Shown: positions 1 to 13,500 of the stretch, piece by piece | How the letters are laid out: the number at the start of each line of letters is the position of its first letter | Numbering within the stretch: the first letter of the stretch is position 1 | NCBI GenBank assembly: GCA_031213475.1 | Contig: JARUPZ010000024.1 | Coordinates: 6,823,324-6,887,323 of the forward strand | DNA length: 64,000 nucleotides | Direction: 5' to 3' | From: Nereocystis luetkeana | Taxonomy: Eukaryota > Sar > Phaeophyceae > Laminariales > Laminariaceae | Program-made: the position numbers and the translations under genes | The notes under the pieces: generated by a model | Told to the model about the DNA's origin: nothing | The model's input: only the letters and a program-made list of their open reading frames with translations | Databases searched by the model: none

Positions 1-65
1 CGGCCTTCTGCAGGTGCGTGTAGATCTCCCCCCCCATCAACGCCTCCAGCACAAAATAGATATAT
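1..65 (-). CDS. Kinase exon 15 (partial): hinge region
   Basis: Encodes YIYFVLEALMGGEIYTHLQK and a final Ala, the strand-5/hinge region typical of PKG (LEALMGGELYTHL). The gatekeeper residue is Leu. The exon runs off the left edge; the catalytic HRD and DFG motifs are therefore not visible. Confidence 0.94.
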   Translation of the reverse strand, partial: MYLFCAGGVDGGGDLHAPAEG

Positions 66-1554
66 CTTGGCGTAGTAATAACGAAGAAGTAAGGTTGGTT
101 CAGCGCCGCATCGTCATAAAAACAGTCTCGGTGGCGGAAGGTCAACCGTTTTCACAACAGTTTTTGCTGTCCACATCGTCAAACGTTCGTACCATTTTTT
201 TCTCGCTCGAATCGTGGGTAATTTTACCCTCAAAGCAGGAGTATTCTGGACTGTGCCACTGCATTTATTCGCAGCAGTAGCCGTGGTTACGGGGGCCTTC
301 TCCCCCCCCCCCCGTATCACGTAGTGCCCATGGTAAGGCACCCAAGAGGCAGCTACTACATAATACTCCCATTGCTCTTCCTTGAAGTGGCTACACTTGA
401 GATATATTAGCTCATTGAAGCTGTCATCCATATGCAAGTCCATCTTTCAGGCGGTGCATAGTAGGATGAGGCTCACCTTTCGTGCGACTCGCCGGACACC
501 TCACGGCGCGTCTTGTTTGGCGCAAGCCAATATCTACCAGGTCGGTGAAAACCCAACATGCTCCAGATCCCGGCATTGTAGGGATGCGAGGGTCTATGAT
601 CATACGATCATATCTATATCATCAAGTGGAAATCAATTTGTTTGGCCAACGACGTCGAAGCTCTTGCTCTGTGCACCCTGTCGGGTGAAAAAAACAACCC
701 AGCAATACAGCCGGATTGTATCGCGAAAACACATCCTGTGTTTGCTTTTATGAGCTAATGTTCAGCAATAATATCCGTATCATATTCAGACCCCCCCCCC
801 CCCCACCCCTCGGCAAACACGTGCACGCGAAACCCTTTTTCACACAGATTCCACCCGAGGAAAACATCTGTGATCCACTGTCGGCCGTGCAGAACCCTGT
901 AAGTCAAGGATGCGTAAATGCCGCGGTTGACTCTTCCCAACGGAATGAGGTGCACATATTTTAGTTTATGTTTTCTGACCGGTTGCAGATCTAGCTCTCG
1001 AGTAAGTAAGCAGCTAACGGTTACTATAGGATACAACTGATTCGTGTCATTGTTCAGCGCTATTACGGGGGACCCTAGTTAACAGGACCTATGGTATACA
1101 TAAAAAACCTATATGTTTAACCATTTTTACTAACAATATTTGGTCCTGTTAACCATGGGCCCCCCGTGATAGTGCATCGAAATGCTGGGGGTCGGGTTTA
1201 CGCGAGAACAAACGTTCTTCGAAGTCGCGTTTCGGGTGAGATGGGGTGCTCCCAATGTGAGGAGATAAGGAAATACATAGGCCACCACACCCACCGTCCG
1301 TGGCATTGCTCCACGAACGACCCACGGGGCACATATCATGAGTAGAGGTATTCGATCGGATTGCCCGCTGTCTGAACAGTTTCACAAGCGGTGAGGGTTC
1401 GGGAGGCCAATCATCTCGACGGGCTGGTGCCCGTGGGAAAAACTTGAAAACAATAACCAGCGGTGACTGCCTGAAGTCAGGCCAAAATCAGCTCGAAAGG
1501 CCGACAGACTGGCTGGCTGACATACTGACATACTGACTGACTGACTGACTGACT

Positions 1555-1596
<42 letters not shown>

Positions 1597-4500
1597 ATGA
1601 CTTGACTGTCATCTGATGGGGGGAAAGGCGGAACGGGGGGAAACACCATATTTGGTAAGAGGCTTTTCTCTGAAGGGGCTGCTATTCCTCTTCCAGAACC
1701 CAAAAAAGTGAATTCAACCGGGAAACGAATACAAGCACAACCTGATGAACAATCGACCCCGTCGCCTGCATATACTCAAACAGAAGCAGTTTATGAAGCG
1801 GAAAAAGCTAGTGTGCCGGCGATATTGGATAACCCGTCAATCATGATGTTTTGGCCAAGCAAGTACTACATTACCCCCTATCACGAGAGCTTAGCCGGCG
1901 TGTATGTGGCGTGTATGTATGTATGTAGTACGCGCATCTGTACGTGTTCACACGTAAAGTTTTATCGTGCCGTGTTGTACATTTAAATGTGCGAAATACG
2001 TAGTGCAGTCGTAGAGCAACGCCTTTTTGCCTTTTTCGGGCGGTGCCTTACTTCGCGAGCTCCCATTCTATCTCACGTGAGCAGAGCTCAATGTATCACC
2101 GCGAGCGTCACTTCGAAAAGAGGCGTTTTCGCGCAACCCTAATGAAAATTGTATGCGCCTGGCCCCATAAAGGCAGTGTCAAGATGATACATAAAACAGC
2201 ATCAGAGGAACCGGCCAGGAAATAGCGGGCCAAAAAGTGCAACTCTGACCTTGGGATGAGTCACTCTTGATCTGCCACTTTTTCCCAGAATATAAGGAAC
2301 TTTAGAATAGAACAAATGTATTGGAACGGTGCTTATGCTTAGATACAGAGTGGTAAGCGAAAGGGGGGTAGCAGCACCTTATTTTTCTGAAGTAGCTGCT
2401 CAAATGGGGAGTGATGTATATGTATGTATTATGTATATATAGCCGGACACAACACCTGATTTTGATCACGTTGGGAGGGTAACTCTTCTAGCGCTGCTGT
2501 CCCATTTGGGGGCAAACCACTCAGAACTCGAGGGCTTTGCCCAATAAAAAAAAAGGACTGCAGTTTTAGAAGGGTTGTGCCCGACACACCACACAATGAG
2601 CGGCGGATGATACGCACATACAATGACACACAATGGAATACACTTTTTAGACTACTGCTGTGTTGGATACAAGCTTTTTATGTATATACCTGGTATGTAT
2701 ATATGTCTAGCGCAGGGCATCGAGCGGGAAGGCTCGCCAATTCCGAGAACAAGGTGTTATTTCGGAAAAGGTCTGTCTGATAGAGAGAGGGGCCTCCGAT
2801 AATGTATTGCATTCGGCTTTTTGAAGAGCACCCCTTACCGTTGTCGACGAAACGAGCTCTAGAAAAAACGATCGCGCATCCCTGTGCGAACGATCTCAAC
2901 GCTATTTTACGGTAGCTTTTCCTCGGTTGGGCCTAAAGAGTGCACACTTCGGATATATAATCGATTCCCACTTCATCATCTGTATGATCTGTACGATCTT
3001 TATGAATATTATGATATGTATGATCTGTATGATCTGTGGTATATGTGTGATGTGTAGGATCTGCACGATCTGTATATAATATGGTATGTTTGATATGTAT
3101 GATCTGAAGGATCTGTATGATCTGCAGAATGTGTATGAGCTAGCCCATGTTGCCGGGTCGGGGCCGCGCAATCTGCATGATTCACTGTCGCACACGTTTC
3201 CTGAGTTCGGATACGTGTTCTATACATACACTGCTGTACAACGTATCATAGCTGCCTGCCAGGATCTGGAGGATCTACAGATCACGATCTGTCTCTAGAT
3301 CATGATCTGTCTGTAGATCATGATATGTCCGGTGATTAAAAAAGTGTAATCCCTATACCCGTAAGTAGTGCACGACTCATCGATACCAACAACATACCAG
3401 AGTGAAAAAGCGATCAATATCCTATCATGTATGCACAATATATACCTGGTACACAACGTTTCAATGCCAACCGACACATATTAACACCAAGGTTACTACT
3501 GTTCGGGGGGTGCCACCTTAAGTTCCCTATTTCTAATCGTTCAGAGCCACTTAGCGGAGTGACCCGTGCTACATTTCTTTATGCAGTATTCTGTGAGGCC
3601 TCTACTCTTGGAACAGGGTCCCAAGTGACATGGGAGCCGTTCACCCTGTGCTGCCAGGGGCAACCATCTGATCTTCCGTTCGACAAAGGCTAGGAGAGAG
3701 CCTCCCTCACGTTATCGGCGAGAGAGCGAGAGGGAGCCGAGGGGGTCTCAACCTCACGCCGGGCATCGGCATGTCTGTCTCGTTTATGCACTGAGCATGT
3801 CGGGATGACCTTTGGAAGGTCCTAACGTGAATGGGTTTATATCTCTCTGTGGTATTTTCCATTGACGACGTACTTCGAAGTATACATTCCTGACGATCAA
3901 TCCCCGTACGTCTTGCTGAAAAAACTTGTCCTCCACTCCTTAGGCTCTCATTGTCTTTGGCTATCATGCTATGGACCGCCAAGATCCCGAGGCGTTCCAC
4001 GATGGAGGTTAAGCCTACTTTTTCTGAGGCTATTCCCTTGAGGAGCTTACACCTCACCCGGAAACCGACATCAGCAAGAATCAAAGTTTATCTCGATGAA
4101 TTGTCCCATGGCCCAAGTATAGGACTACGTCATTTTTTGGAACAAGGTTGCCATTCCAACGATTTTGGGTTAAGGAGCCCCGTCATTCAGAAAACAGTTT
4201 AGAGGCAATGTGATACCTCTGTCGCAGAACGCGTTCCTCGCTTGTTACTGCTGGCGCCAACAAAGAATCGTCGAGTCCAAATGTAAGTGCAAGGTAACGC
4301 GCCACTCGCTCAGGTGAAGTAGACGCGGTGCAACAAAAAGGGGGTAGCCCCGCCCCCCTTCCCCCGCGCTACGCCCCCCCCCCCCCCCCTACCCCTACCG
4401 TACGTAGCATCAGTTTTGTTTGTCAAGTCAGGCAGCTTTATGTGGGAGCCACCACGTACCTGGAGTCCTGAAAGGAGCAGTGCAGTTTCAGAATGAAAGG

Positions 4501-7500
4501 GTGGTCGAGTTCCATCAGAAGTCGGCGTTCCTCCAAGATATGGTTCTGGGAGAGGAAAAATGTCGCAACATAAGTAAGCACGCGACGTACCGGGGTGGAA
4601 AAAAAAAAAACTTCACTCGCTGATGGGGAGGTGTTATTTTTGCCTGTAGTTCATCTTATTACGTCTTAGCATGTATCGGACGGATGAGATTCCGCTGTCA
4701 CGGTCTGAGTATTTCAGGGCCGACAGAGACAGATGAAGTCATCTGTAGGACCAGCACTCGATCTAGAATCATGATGCCACAAACGTGGGGCATGACGAGT
4801 CGGCGCTCTCCCAGAATGGGCCAGCACATGCGGGGGGGGGGGGGAAGGGGGGTGCACTCGTCGATGGGTGTATTTACAAATGTCGTTACAAGCAGGGGAC
4901 TCATCGGACAGGAACATACATGAGAAATGCCTTTTAGGGGTGGTGCCTTATCCCAGTAGTATATCACCCCTGACACATGGCTTCGAAGTAGTTTGTCTGT
5001 GCAACATGACTAAACTTCTACGTACGAGCATAGTAGTAAAATCGGTATACTAATAGCCACTCACTCGAGAAGCTCAACCGGTCAGGCGATATTGCCTCAG
5101 AAGGCAACAACCTGTGCAACAGCCTACCGCGGGATGAATCATTCTCAGCATGCCACGGTCTAGCATCTTTTCAGAAACGATGTGCCCAAAATCTACGGTA
5201 GATCATGTAGAGTTTCATCGCTAAATACACGCCGGACACATCAGACCCCCTCTGTTACGCCACGATCTAGATGCTAATTTGAAGCGGATAAGTATATCCC
5301 TGATCTACATTCTATCTGTACAGCATGAATAGTGACGCAGCGTGGAAGCCGTGCAGTTTTGCACACAATCCATTCACATCACATGCTCTATGGGTTGGAT
5401 ATTCTTCTCGTCTACAGTGGACACGGATACATCCAGCACACCATATTTTACTAACGGCAGCTATAGGATCTAGATCTTATAGATAGACAGATCGTGATCT
5501 GCGCTGAGGATTACCTAGCACAGCTACGGTAGGGACTGGGTGATACGGTCGGAGAGAGGGGGGGGGGGGCTTAAGGTCCTTGTTCTGCAGCCGCTCAAAG
5601 CCACTCGGCTGAGTGACTACCCCGCTCATTCGAAGTCATACTCCTCTGGTTGTCTGTCAATATAAGGACCGCTTGGTCTTGATGTTCATGGATAGGCGGC
5701 CCTTCGTTTTCCGTCCAGAGTGGTCCAAAGATTGTTTTTGCTGAAATCTTGGTACGTTGCGTCAACCATACTGTTTTCATGGTACGGAGGCACTCGCCCG
5801 AGCGGCCTACACAACAACAGGTATAAAGCGAGTGGCCTACACAAACAAGATAAAAGTGAGTGGCCTACACAAACAAAGCATGAAGTAAAAATAGAGGGGG
5901 CCTCCCTGCTGTACCGTAAGCACCAGCCTAGGACAGGGGGTACCACACAAGTGTGCCTTGCAAAAAAGTCTGACTTTTTGGAGTTACTCGCGCGAGAAAA
6001 ATGCAGCCGCTAGTAGCATATGCCACTCACTCTGTACAACCAAAGATAGTAGAGAAACCGTTAGGACGTTCAGTTCACTACTGTAGCATCTTGGCGGAAA
6101 AGAATAATCGATCCGTTCTTTTTCCCCCACTGTGTTTTCGACGAGCGAGCGTTCCAGAGGAACGCAGAAAAAACTCCCAGAATCACAAACCTAGTGACCT
6201 TCGTATACGGTCTCACTCAGCAAGAACACTCGGAGCTAGCCTCACGTCTGCTCTCGCTCAAGGCCCTTCCGTAGTTTCCAAAAGCGAGATCTTTTTTCAC
6301 GCGCTGAATTTGAAACCCTCTCCTCGATCCAAACTGCCAGGGAAAAAAATAGTTGCTAAACAAAATGCGACCACCACCGGTCTTCTGAAGTTATCGGTTT
6401 TTCTTCGCTAAAGAGATGCCTCGTTTTGCTTTCTTGAAATCGTTTTGTTCTTGTTCGTAAAGTCCGCACAATCGGAATCGAACATAAATCGAATCAGACC
6501 CAGCGTCTCCCCTGATTGTTCCCCCCTGCATAACTTACGCAAATAAATGAAATAGGGCTTTCAGGACATAATTTTCGTTGAATGAAGCAGTACAAGACGT
6601 GGTTCTCATATCATGGAACAAACTCTCCGGTTCCTTTACAATGGGAAAGAGTGGTATAATACTTCTGCTTAAGGCCAGCTCGACAGGGATTGTTTGGGGA
6701 TGTTGCGTCTCGGGACGGGATCCCGCGGGATCGATTCATCCCGGAATTTCCCGTGACGGGATAAGGAGCGGAACGTTGCGCATGGTACCGGACAGAACGG
6801 GATTCGGCCATCCAAAACACCCTTACATCCTGGGGCAGACTGGTATCATACATAGAACCACCGCAACGGGGAACGTTTGGTCCCGCGGCCACCGCGTGGC
6901 AGTCCTCGTCGAAAATAGATAGGGTAGGGAAATATTTGTATGCGCGACACACACAGCGGGAAAAACTCAAGAATTAACACAGGGGGCATCACCCACCCCA
7001 CTACGAGTATTGAAGAGCACCCGGTGCACTCCTCTGGACTTGGAGGGTATTTGAAAAAACGGGGGGTGGGATGAGATGGGATGGGACATGGTGGGATGGG
7101 ATTGGATAAAATAGGGGGTGGGATGGGATGGGGGGGGGGAGGGGTTGGGATGGGATGGGATAAAATAATATGGAATGGGATGGTATGATACGGGGTGGGA
7201 TGGGATGAGATGGGACGAGATGGGATGGGATGGGATGATATGGGATGAGATGGGGTGGGATGGGATGGGATGGGATAGGATGGGATGAGATGGGGTGGGA
7301 TGGGATGAGATGGGATGGGATGGGATGGGATGAGATGGAATGGGATAGTGTGGGATGGTATGGTATGGTATGGGATGGGATGGGATGGGATCGGGATGGA
7401 TGGGATGGGATCGGGAGGGATGGGATGAGATGGAATAGGATAATGTGGGATATAATGGGATGGGATGGGATAGGTTGGAATGGGGGAGTATGGGGCGGGA

Positions 7501-10500
7501 TGTAGTGGGAGGGGAGGGGGACGAATAGCTATAAACCAGCTATCAATAGACAAAATCGAACGTACCGTGTACACCAAAACTATAGGAGTCAGTGTGCACT
7601 GGCGCATATCCCATATAATAATTGTATTCACAGCCGCGCGCTTACCTGCAGCTCGTTGGCGACGATCGCCTTCTTGCCCTGCATCTTGAGCGCGAAGGCC
7701 TTGCCGGTGGGCTTGTGCAACACAAGCTTAACGCTGCCGAAGGCCCCCTTACCTGCAGACGTGTTGAGTCGTCAGAGGAAGGAGGAAGTTTCACCGAAAC
7801 TCACCATACCGCACCACACCCTACCGCCCCGCGACGCCAACAGTCCGCCCGAATATCCGTCTGAGCAAGGTGCCTAAATTAGGTTTTCAGGCTAAGAGTC
7901 CCACCTCCTATCGAGGCCGGAGCAAGACGTGTTCTGTGCTACGGGAGGGGTGATGCCGTATGTTTCGGGTCTCCTCCATCGCGGGACGGGAGCTCAATAC
8001 TATTGGTAAGTCACCCGAAATATGAACTTCGAAGGACCTTGTCCGCGCAACAAGACCCCAGTATATATGCGAAATAAATCATAGCTGCCACCCAGCAGTA
8101 GCCAGTAGTCTATATCTATCCACTGGTCGATATCACAGTCGCCTGTAGCGAGTAGGCCACAGCAGCAGTACTACGTGTTTCGACAGCACAAGCAGTGCGG
8201 TGTGCCCAATGCGGACTCAGTAGTTTGCGATAGAACTCCTTTGGATCAGTTATCGGGGGTTTACGTGCGGCAGAACCTCGAAATACCGCTTCGAGTTCAG
8301 CCGAGGTTTTTTGTTCGAGTTCCGGTGTTCACCGCATGCTGGGGGTTCTTGAGACTTGAAGGACTCTGTGATCGATCGACCGTGCACGCGCACACTCGTC
8401 CGCTTCACTTCAATTATCTACTCTTTTCCTCCTCCTTATCCTGCCCTGTTGGACAAGACTGGTACTCGACGGTACTCGACACTGGCCTAGAGATCACCAT
8501 TTTCGTTCATGTGCTCTTCTGAGAGCTTACGCTTGAACAACAACCAGTCGGTTTGACGCCGGCTGGAGTGCTTACCTTTGCGGCAGGCCGCACGATCCAA
8601 CTCGGGAGCCGCGTGCACACGCCTACCGCGAGGATTCCGCCATTATGCGCTAAGTCCTACAGACGGTTAAGCTACAATGTTGTGAAACATCACGCCGACC
8701 GTCTAGGTTGCTAACTTGAGGAGGTCAAACTGGTCGTAAAAAATTGAGAGAAACAACGTAGCCCCTACAGCGGGATGAGTACTACTGAAAATGTCTACAA
8801 CACTTGTCGTCGCTGAAGACATCCTATAGTGTATCCCACCTCGACCTATTCATGACATGAGGGGGGGGGGGGGGGGGGGGGGGTAGGTCCATCTGCTCCT
8901 ACTTCCCACCGCGAGCAAGGGACGTCGCCGGACGCTGAATATATTAATCGCGCGATTGACCCCCCCTCCCTCCCCCACCCGGCCCGATAACGTTTCAACG
9001 TACAGTACCACGGATGTCGGAAACTTATTTATTAAGCCAGAAGGTTGTCTCTATTTTTTGTCCAGAATATCATTGCACAACAGAGCCCCCTATGTACATA
9101 TTGATAGTACGCTAGACATTCGAATTGTTGACATTTAATTTCACCACGGTCATGTTCAGGTGAAACTCTCGCTCGCGGTAACCCCAAACTTAGCCAGGTA
9201 CAAGAAGCAGGACGCCCCATAAGTATAAAAATCAAACCAAGGGAACACACATCATCTACAGATAGATCGGACAGATCATCTACAGATAGGTTGTTATTTA
9301 TTTATGTAAAGCGCCCTTGGCATAGGCGAACATACCGTTTTGTGTCACCGGTAGTTGGTCACTCGAGGAGGAGTTCAACCGGCCAGACAATACCTACTCA
9401 AGAAGCGAAGCCGCTACCTACCGTGGCAATATGCGTCTTATGTTGCAGAATAGTTTGCGTTACCGCATATAAGCCACGTGGAAGCGTTTTCATCGGGCCA
9501 ACCCTACATATTTGTCGAAAGTCAGCGTTGGGTTGCTGCAGGTGCATTGAGGCATGGAGCTTCTCAAGCGACGAGCCTCAGAACATCACGAGTGCGCCGC
9601 TCCTCTAGGCAACTGTGGCGTATGCCTCACCTAGTCTCCGGATTACTCTGAGATCTCCCGGCAGAATATCGATGTGGTGGTCCCCTTTTCTTCCTGTCGA
9701 TGGGCCGGTACATTTCTGAGAGCACTGTAGCATTCGGGGGGGGGGGGGGGGAGGGAGGATGGGCATACATATAAGCACAAGTCGACACGAGCGGGCGAGG
9801 GAGAAAAGTTCTTAACGTTTCTCGCGATGGAAGTATATGTACCTGTAGAGTTACGCGACAAAGGCTACGGTGGGAGGTGTACTCATGGTCATGCATGGCC
9901 GAATTTGTATGACCATAGGCCCTCGCATCCCTACAATGCCGGGACGGATCACGTCGGAATTTTCGTTTCAGGCAGGCGTTGCTGGCACCGAGCGCGAAGC
10001 GCCGTGAGGAATCGGGCGAGTCGCACGAAGGGTGGGCTGCATCCTACTAAGAACCGCTTTCGATTCGGATTTCTTTGCATATGGATGGATGGCAGCGTGA
10101 AAGGATTACTTTGTTTGCTGGGTGAGGCCACGTTCAGAGACAGCAATGGGTTTACTATTAAACCTCCTCGTGGGTGCCTTACCATACACCTCATACACAC
10201 TATATGGTACGATGATCCCCCTTGTGCGGAGTCAAGGTTCTGCCCGCTCTCAAAAATAATCTGACCCCACCGCCAGCTGTGGCGAACCGCCGCAAAAAAA
10301 CAAAACGGCACCCTGGTTGTCTAGCTCACGCGGTGAAAGGCGTGTTTTACAGCGTCGTTGCCAACCAACGCCAACCCAACCTACATATATATATATACTT
10401 GCATAAAGGGAGGGGGGTATTCATTATCATGCATGGCCTTAGTCGTTAGACCATGGACCAAAGTCGTCTGAACACAGGTGTACTCATGTCGTGCATGGCC

Positions 10501-13500
10501 GCAGCGTTCGCGCATGGCCACAGACCATTGGAGGAGCATGTCAAGCTACCATGTTCTGGTTTTTCATCTAGTGGCGTAACTCGTTCAGTGTATATTGTAT
10601 CTATGCCGGTTTACAGTAAGGATGCGACTTATCGCACACCCTCTAGACCGATTTCGAAAGCTCGATTTCTCCACAATCAAGAGGCTGAAAACACCGACGG
10701 GCTCGTCTAACAAAACGCTCTCGGTGAGATCTTTTCCCAACACCACCCTCCCTTGCGTTGGCCCCGTCTCGTCCCGTGTGTAATCGGACCAGTCGAGCTT
10801 TCAAAATCGGCTCAGTCAGGGAGGTGCGGTGACTCGCCTCCTCTTACGGCACACAGCGTACACGGAACCGCGTTTCGTATAAAGTACGCATGGCGCGAAC
10901 TATCACCGTGGTACGATCCTTACGCCGGGTCAGGCACGGTGAACCCGCCCCTGCTGCCTTGCGCCTCCCGTGAGGTCGGCCCGGCCGACGCTCGCGGGAT
11001 AGGAAACCTAGCCCTGGGGAACCTGGCCCGCGCACGCGAGCAGCTACGGGCGGTGAACGGTTTGCCCCGTCCGGAAGGGGAGAGAGGTAGGGAGCCCGGC
11101 CTTCGGAAACACACGTCTCAACCACTGAATGAGTCCCCCACGATGTGGGCACTGCCGACACTCGCGGGAAGGAGTAGTCTCCCCCTAGGGGGTCTGACCC
11201 GCGAGCTCGAGCAACTGCGGGCGGTAAACTGTTGACCCGTCTGCGCGGGGAAAAAAACGAAAAAAGGAGGACCCAGCCCTCGAACCGAACACTCGGAAGC
11301 TGCCGGCGCCTCGCGCGATGTCGGCACGGCCGACACTCGCGGGAGGGGGAACCTAGCCCTGGGGAACCTAGCCCCCCGCCCTCATGCAGCTACGAGGTGT
11401 GAACTGTTGTCCCGACTGACAGGGGGACGGAGGGAACCCAGCCCTCTGAAAACAAAACCACCTCGGCTACCTGAGCCCCTCACAGCCGAACCCTGGGGAA
11501 CCTAGCCCTCGCACTGGAACAACTGTCGTGTGAGACCTGGTGTCCCGTCCAAACGGGGGGGAGGAGGAGGGAACCCAGCCCCGGAGACGAACTCATGGTA
11601 CACGGACCTGACATACAGAAAAAGCCAACCTTGGTAACGAAAACCTCGATGCAAGCGCCGAACAGGAATTGCTCTACAAGCTTGCCGACATTTGCAAGGA
11701 CCTGAATAGACACTACCGCCGCGTCGTGGGCGACGTGGCCAGGGCGCTGAGGGGGGTCTCTGATAGCACCACCGGGAGATGCCACGCAAATACAGCGGTA
11801 TTTTGGTGAAACGAAAGGTTTTGGAGCCATTGACAACCTGATCACGATAGAATAATACCACTTATTTTTACTCTCGCGCATAGTGCCACTCGCGCGACGG
11901 TGGCCCTGCACCCTGTTCCAAACAGGGCCTTTGGTTGTTTTATTTCGCGCGGCGGTGGTCCTTAACCAACGCGGTAGTTCTGAGTGTCTGACAAATGAAG
12001 ACATTCATGAGAGATCACATTTCGGGCCAACAAAGCGTCATTATTCCACACACACACACCTCGCGCCCGGCAGCCTTGGCCATCACTTCTTCCAGCGGTC
12101 CCAGCATCTTGAAGAAGTCTTCTCTCCCTGAGCAGTGTTTCCGTCGATTCCGTGCGTGTTTCAGTTTTGTTTATTGTTTCCGGAACCCGCGGCAGAAACA
12201 AGTAGAGGCGATGACGTGGGAAGCATTTAGATTTTTTCAAAATAAAAAATAAAAAACAAAAAAAACAATCCACGCCGTGACACTGCAACTGGCGGCGGCA
12301 GCAACGTGCGGCGGCACAAAGTTTGGCGCCTCAATACTTTTTTTTCTGCATCGTATGAGACGACCGTTACTGTGCGTGTGCGGGACGGAGGGCGTTCGTT
12401 TGTTCATCAGGATACAATGAACTGATGCTGATGAAAATTCGACGACGGAGGTGTTCTACGATAGAGGTTCACCCTAATCTTTCTGAGGCTCCTCACATAA
12501 GGAGCCCCATACCTCACCCGGAAACTGACCTCAGCCAAAATCAAAATTGCATCGCGGCGAATAATCCCATGGCCCGAGCCTGGAAAAACGTTTTTTTTCG
12601 ATATCAAAACTGGCATTCGGAAAATTTGAGCTCAAGGAACCCCGTCTTTCAGAAACAAAACAGCGGAAATGTGGTACCTCTATCGTAGAACGGGTCCGGA
12701 CAGCAGCCAGTCGTTGGGATGATCGCCTAAACAACGAAGAAAAAGGTCGGGGCCGGGGGGCGGGGGCAGATGCTCGCGATGCTGTCACGGGTGGCGAGGA
12801 CCCCCCCTCCCCCCCCAGCATATTGTGGGCGTAGAACCAATCCTTAAGGGCTCTGGTTTCCATGGGTGACGCCGAGTCGCGCACGATGTTGACAGTTTCA
12901 GTTGTAGAGGACCCGTACAGTAGTAGCGTCCATATCGGGACATTGAACAATGCCTAGGACAACAGCAAAACCCACACGGTGTCGACAGCCTCTCGATTCC
13001 GTGAGCCTAATGGTGTGCTGTCTGCATTGGTCGGTGTCTTCACAAGGGTGTGTTTACGCCCATATTGTGCAGGGGGCGGGGGGGGGGGGGGGGCGGGGTG
13101 ATACCTGTGATACCAGTGATGATAGATCGTTCAGAACGCTGACGAGGAGCAAGTGTAGACTCCCACGAGTTGAGCTTGAACCGTCCCAGGCACATTTTGT
13201 ATGGATACAACAATAAAAAACAAGCGTTCACCTCGGTCCAAGAAGCTGCGTCGTTGACGCCGATAAGCGGTCACAATGAGCGGGCGGAATAAATGTCCCC
13301 GCTTGAAAAACGCACGACATCGGCAAACCCACGCCGCCGAATATCTGACACATTATTAACAACATTGTGAGCAAATTTTGAGCAATATTATGCCCATTAC
13401 GAGCAAGCATCGCGCTAAAGATGAGCTACATCGGGCACATTATGAGCAACGATCTCTAAGTACACTAACACAGGATAAATCATGTTATGCGACCACTCGG

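Larger units (their letters stand above)
66..4459 (-). other. Kinase intron 14 and its contents
   Basis: 4.4 kb. Holds a family A copy (330-620), a family B copy (1061-1171), a TGAC array (1508-1608), a degenerate family C copy (2478-2585), ATCTGTATG-type repeats (2975-3140), GATC-word repeats (3255-3330) and a family D copy (3990-4232). I see nothing recognisable at 621-1060, 1610-2475, 2590-2970 or 3335-3985. Confidence 0.7.
4546..7645 (-). other. Kinase intron 13 and its contents
   Basis: 3.1 kb. Holds a 28-30 bp tandem repeat (5797-5880), GATC words (5460-5505) and the GGGAT array (7050-7510). The plus strand has an open frame at 6001-6411 with no recognised domain. The rest shows nothing I can name. 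Confidence 0.65.
9716..12059 (-). other. Kinase intron 11 and its contents
   Basis: 2.3 kb. Contains a full family A copy (9870-10385), a family A fragment (10425-10520), the ~170-bp minisatellite (10965-11590) and a coding-like island on the plus strand (11612-11809). Confidence 0.65.

Noticed and set aside
6001-6411. 136-codon plus-strand frame in kinase intron 13
   Set aside because: Starts with ATG but shows no recognisable domain or splice context; length alone is weak evidence.
6846-7631. Long minus-strand SHPIPSHP and plus-strand WDGMGWD open frames
   Set aside because: Produced entirely by the GGGAT array.
8567-8640. Minus-strand donor cgcaaag|gtaagc as a possible kinase exon between exons 11 and 13
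   Set aside because: No frame satisfies both phases, and the peptide does not resemble a kinase linker; exon 12 at 9631-9715 does.
10753-11336. Overlapping 60-160 codon frames on both strands
   Set aside because: They track the ~170-bp GC-rich minisatellite and change frame with its units.
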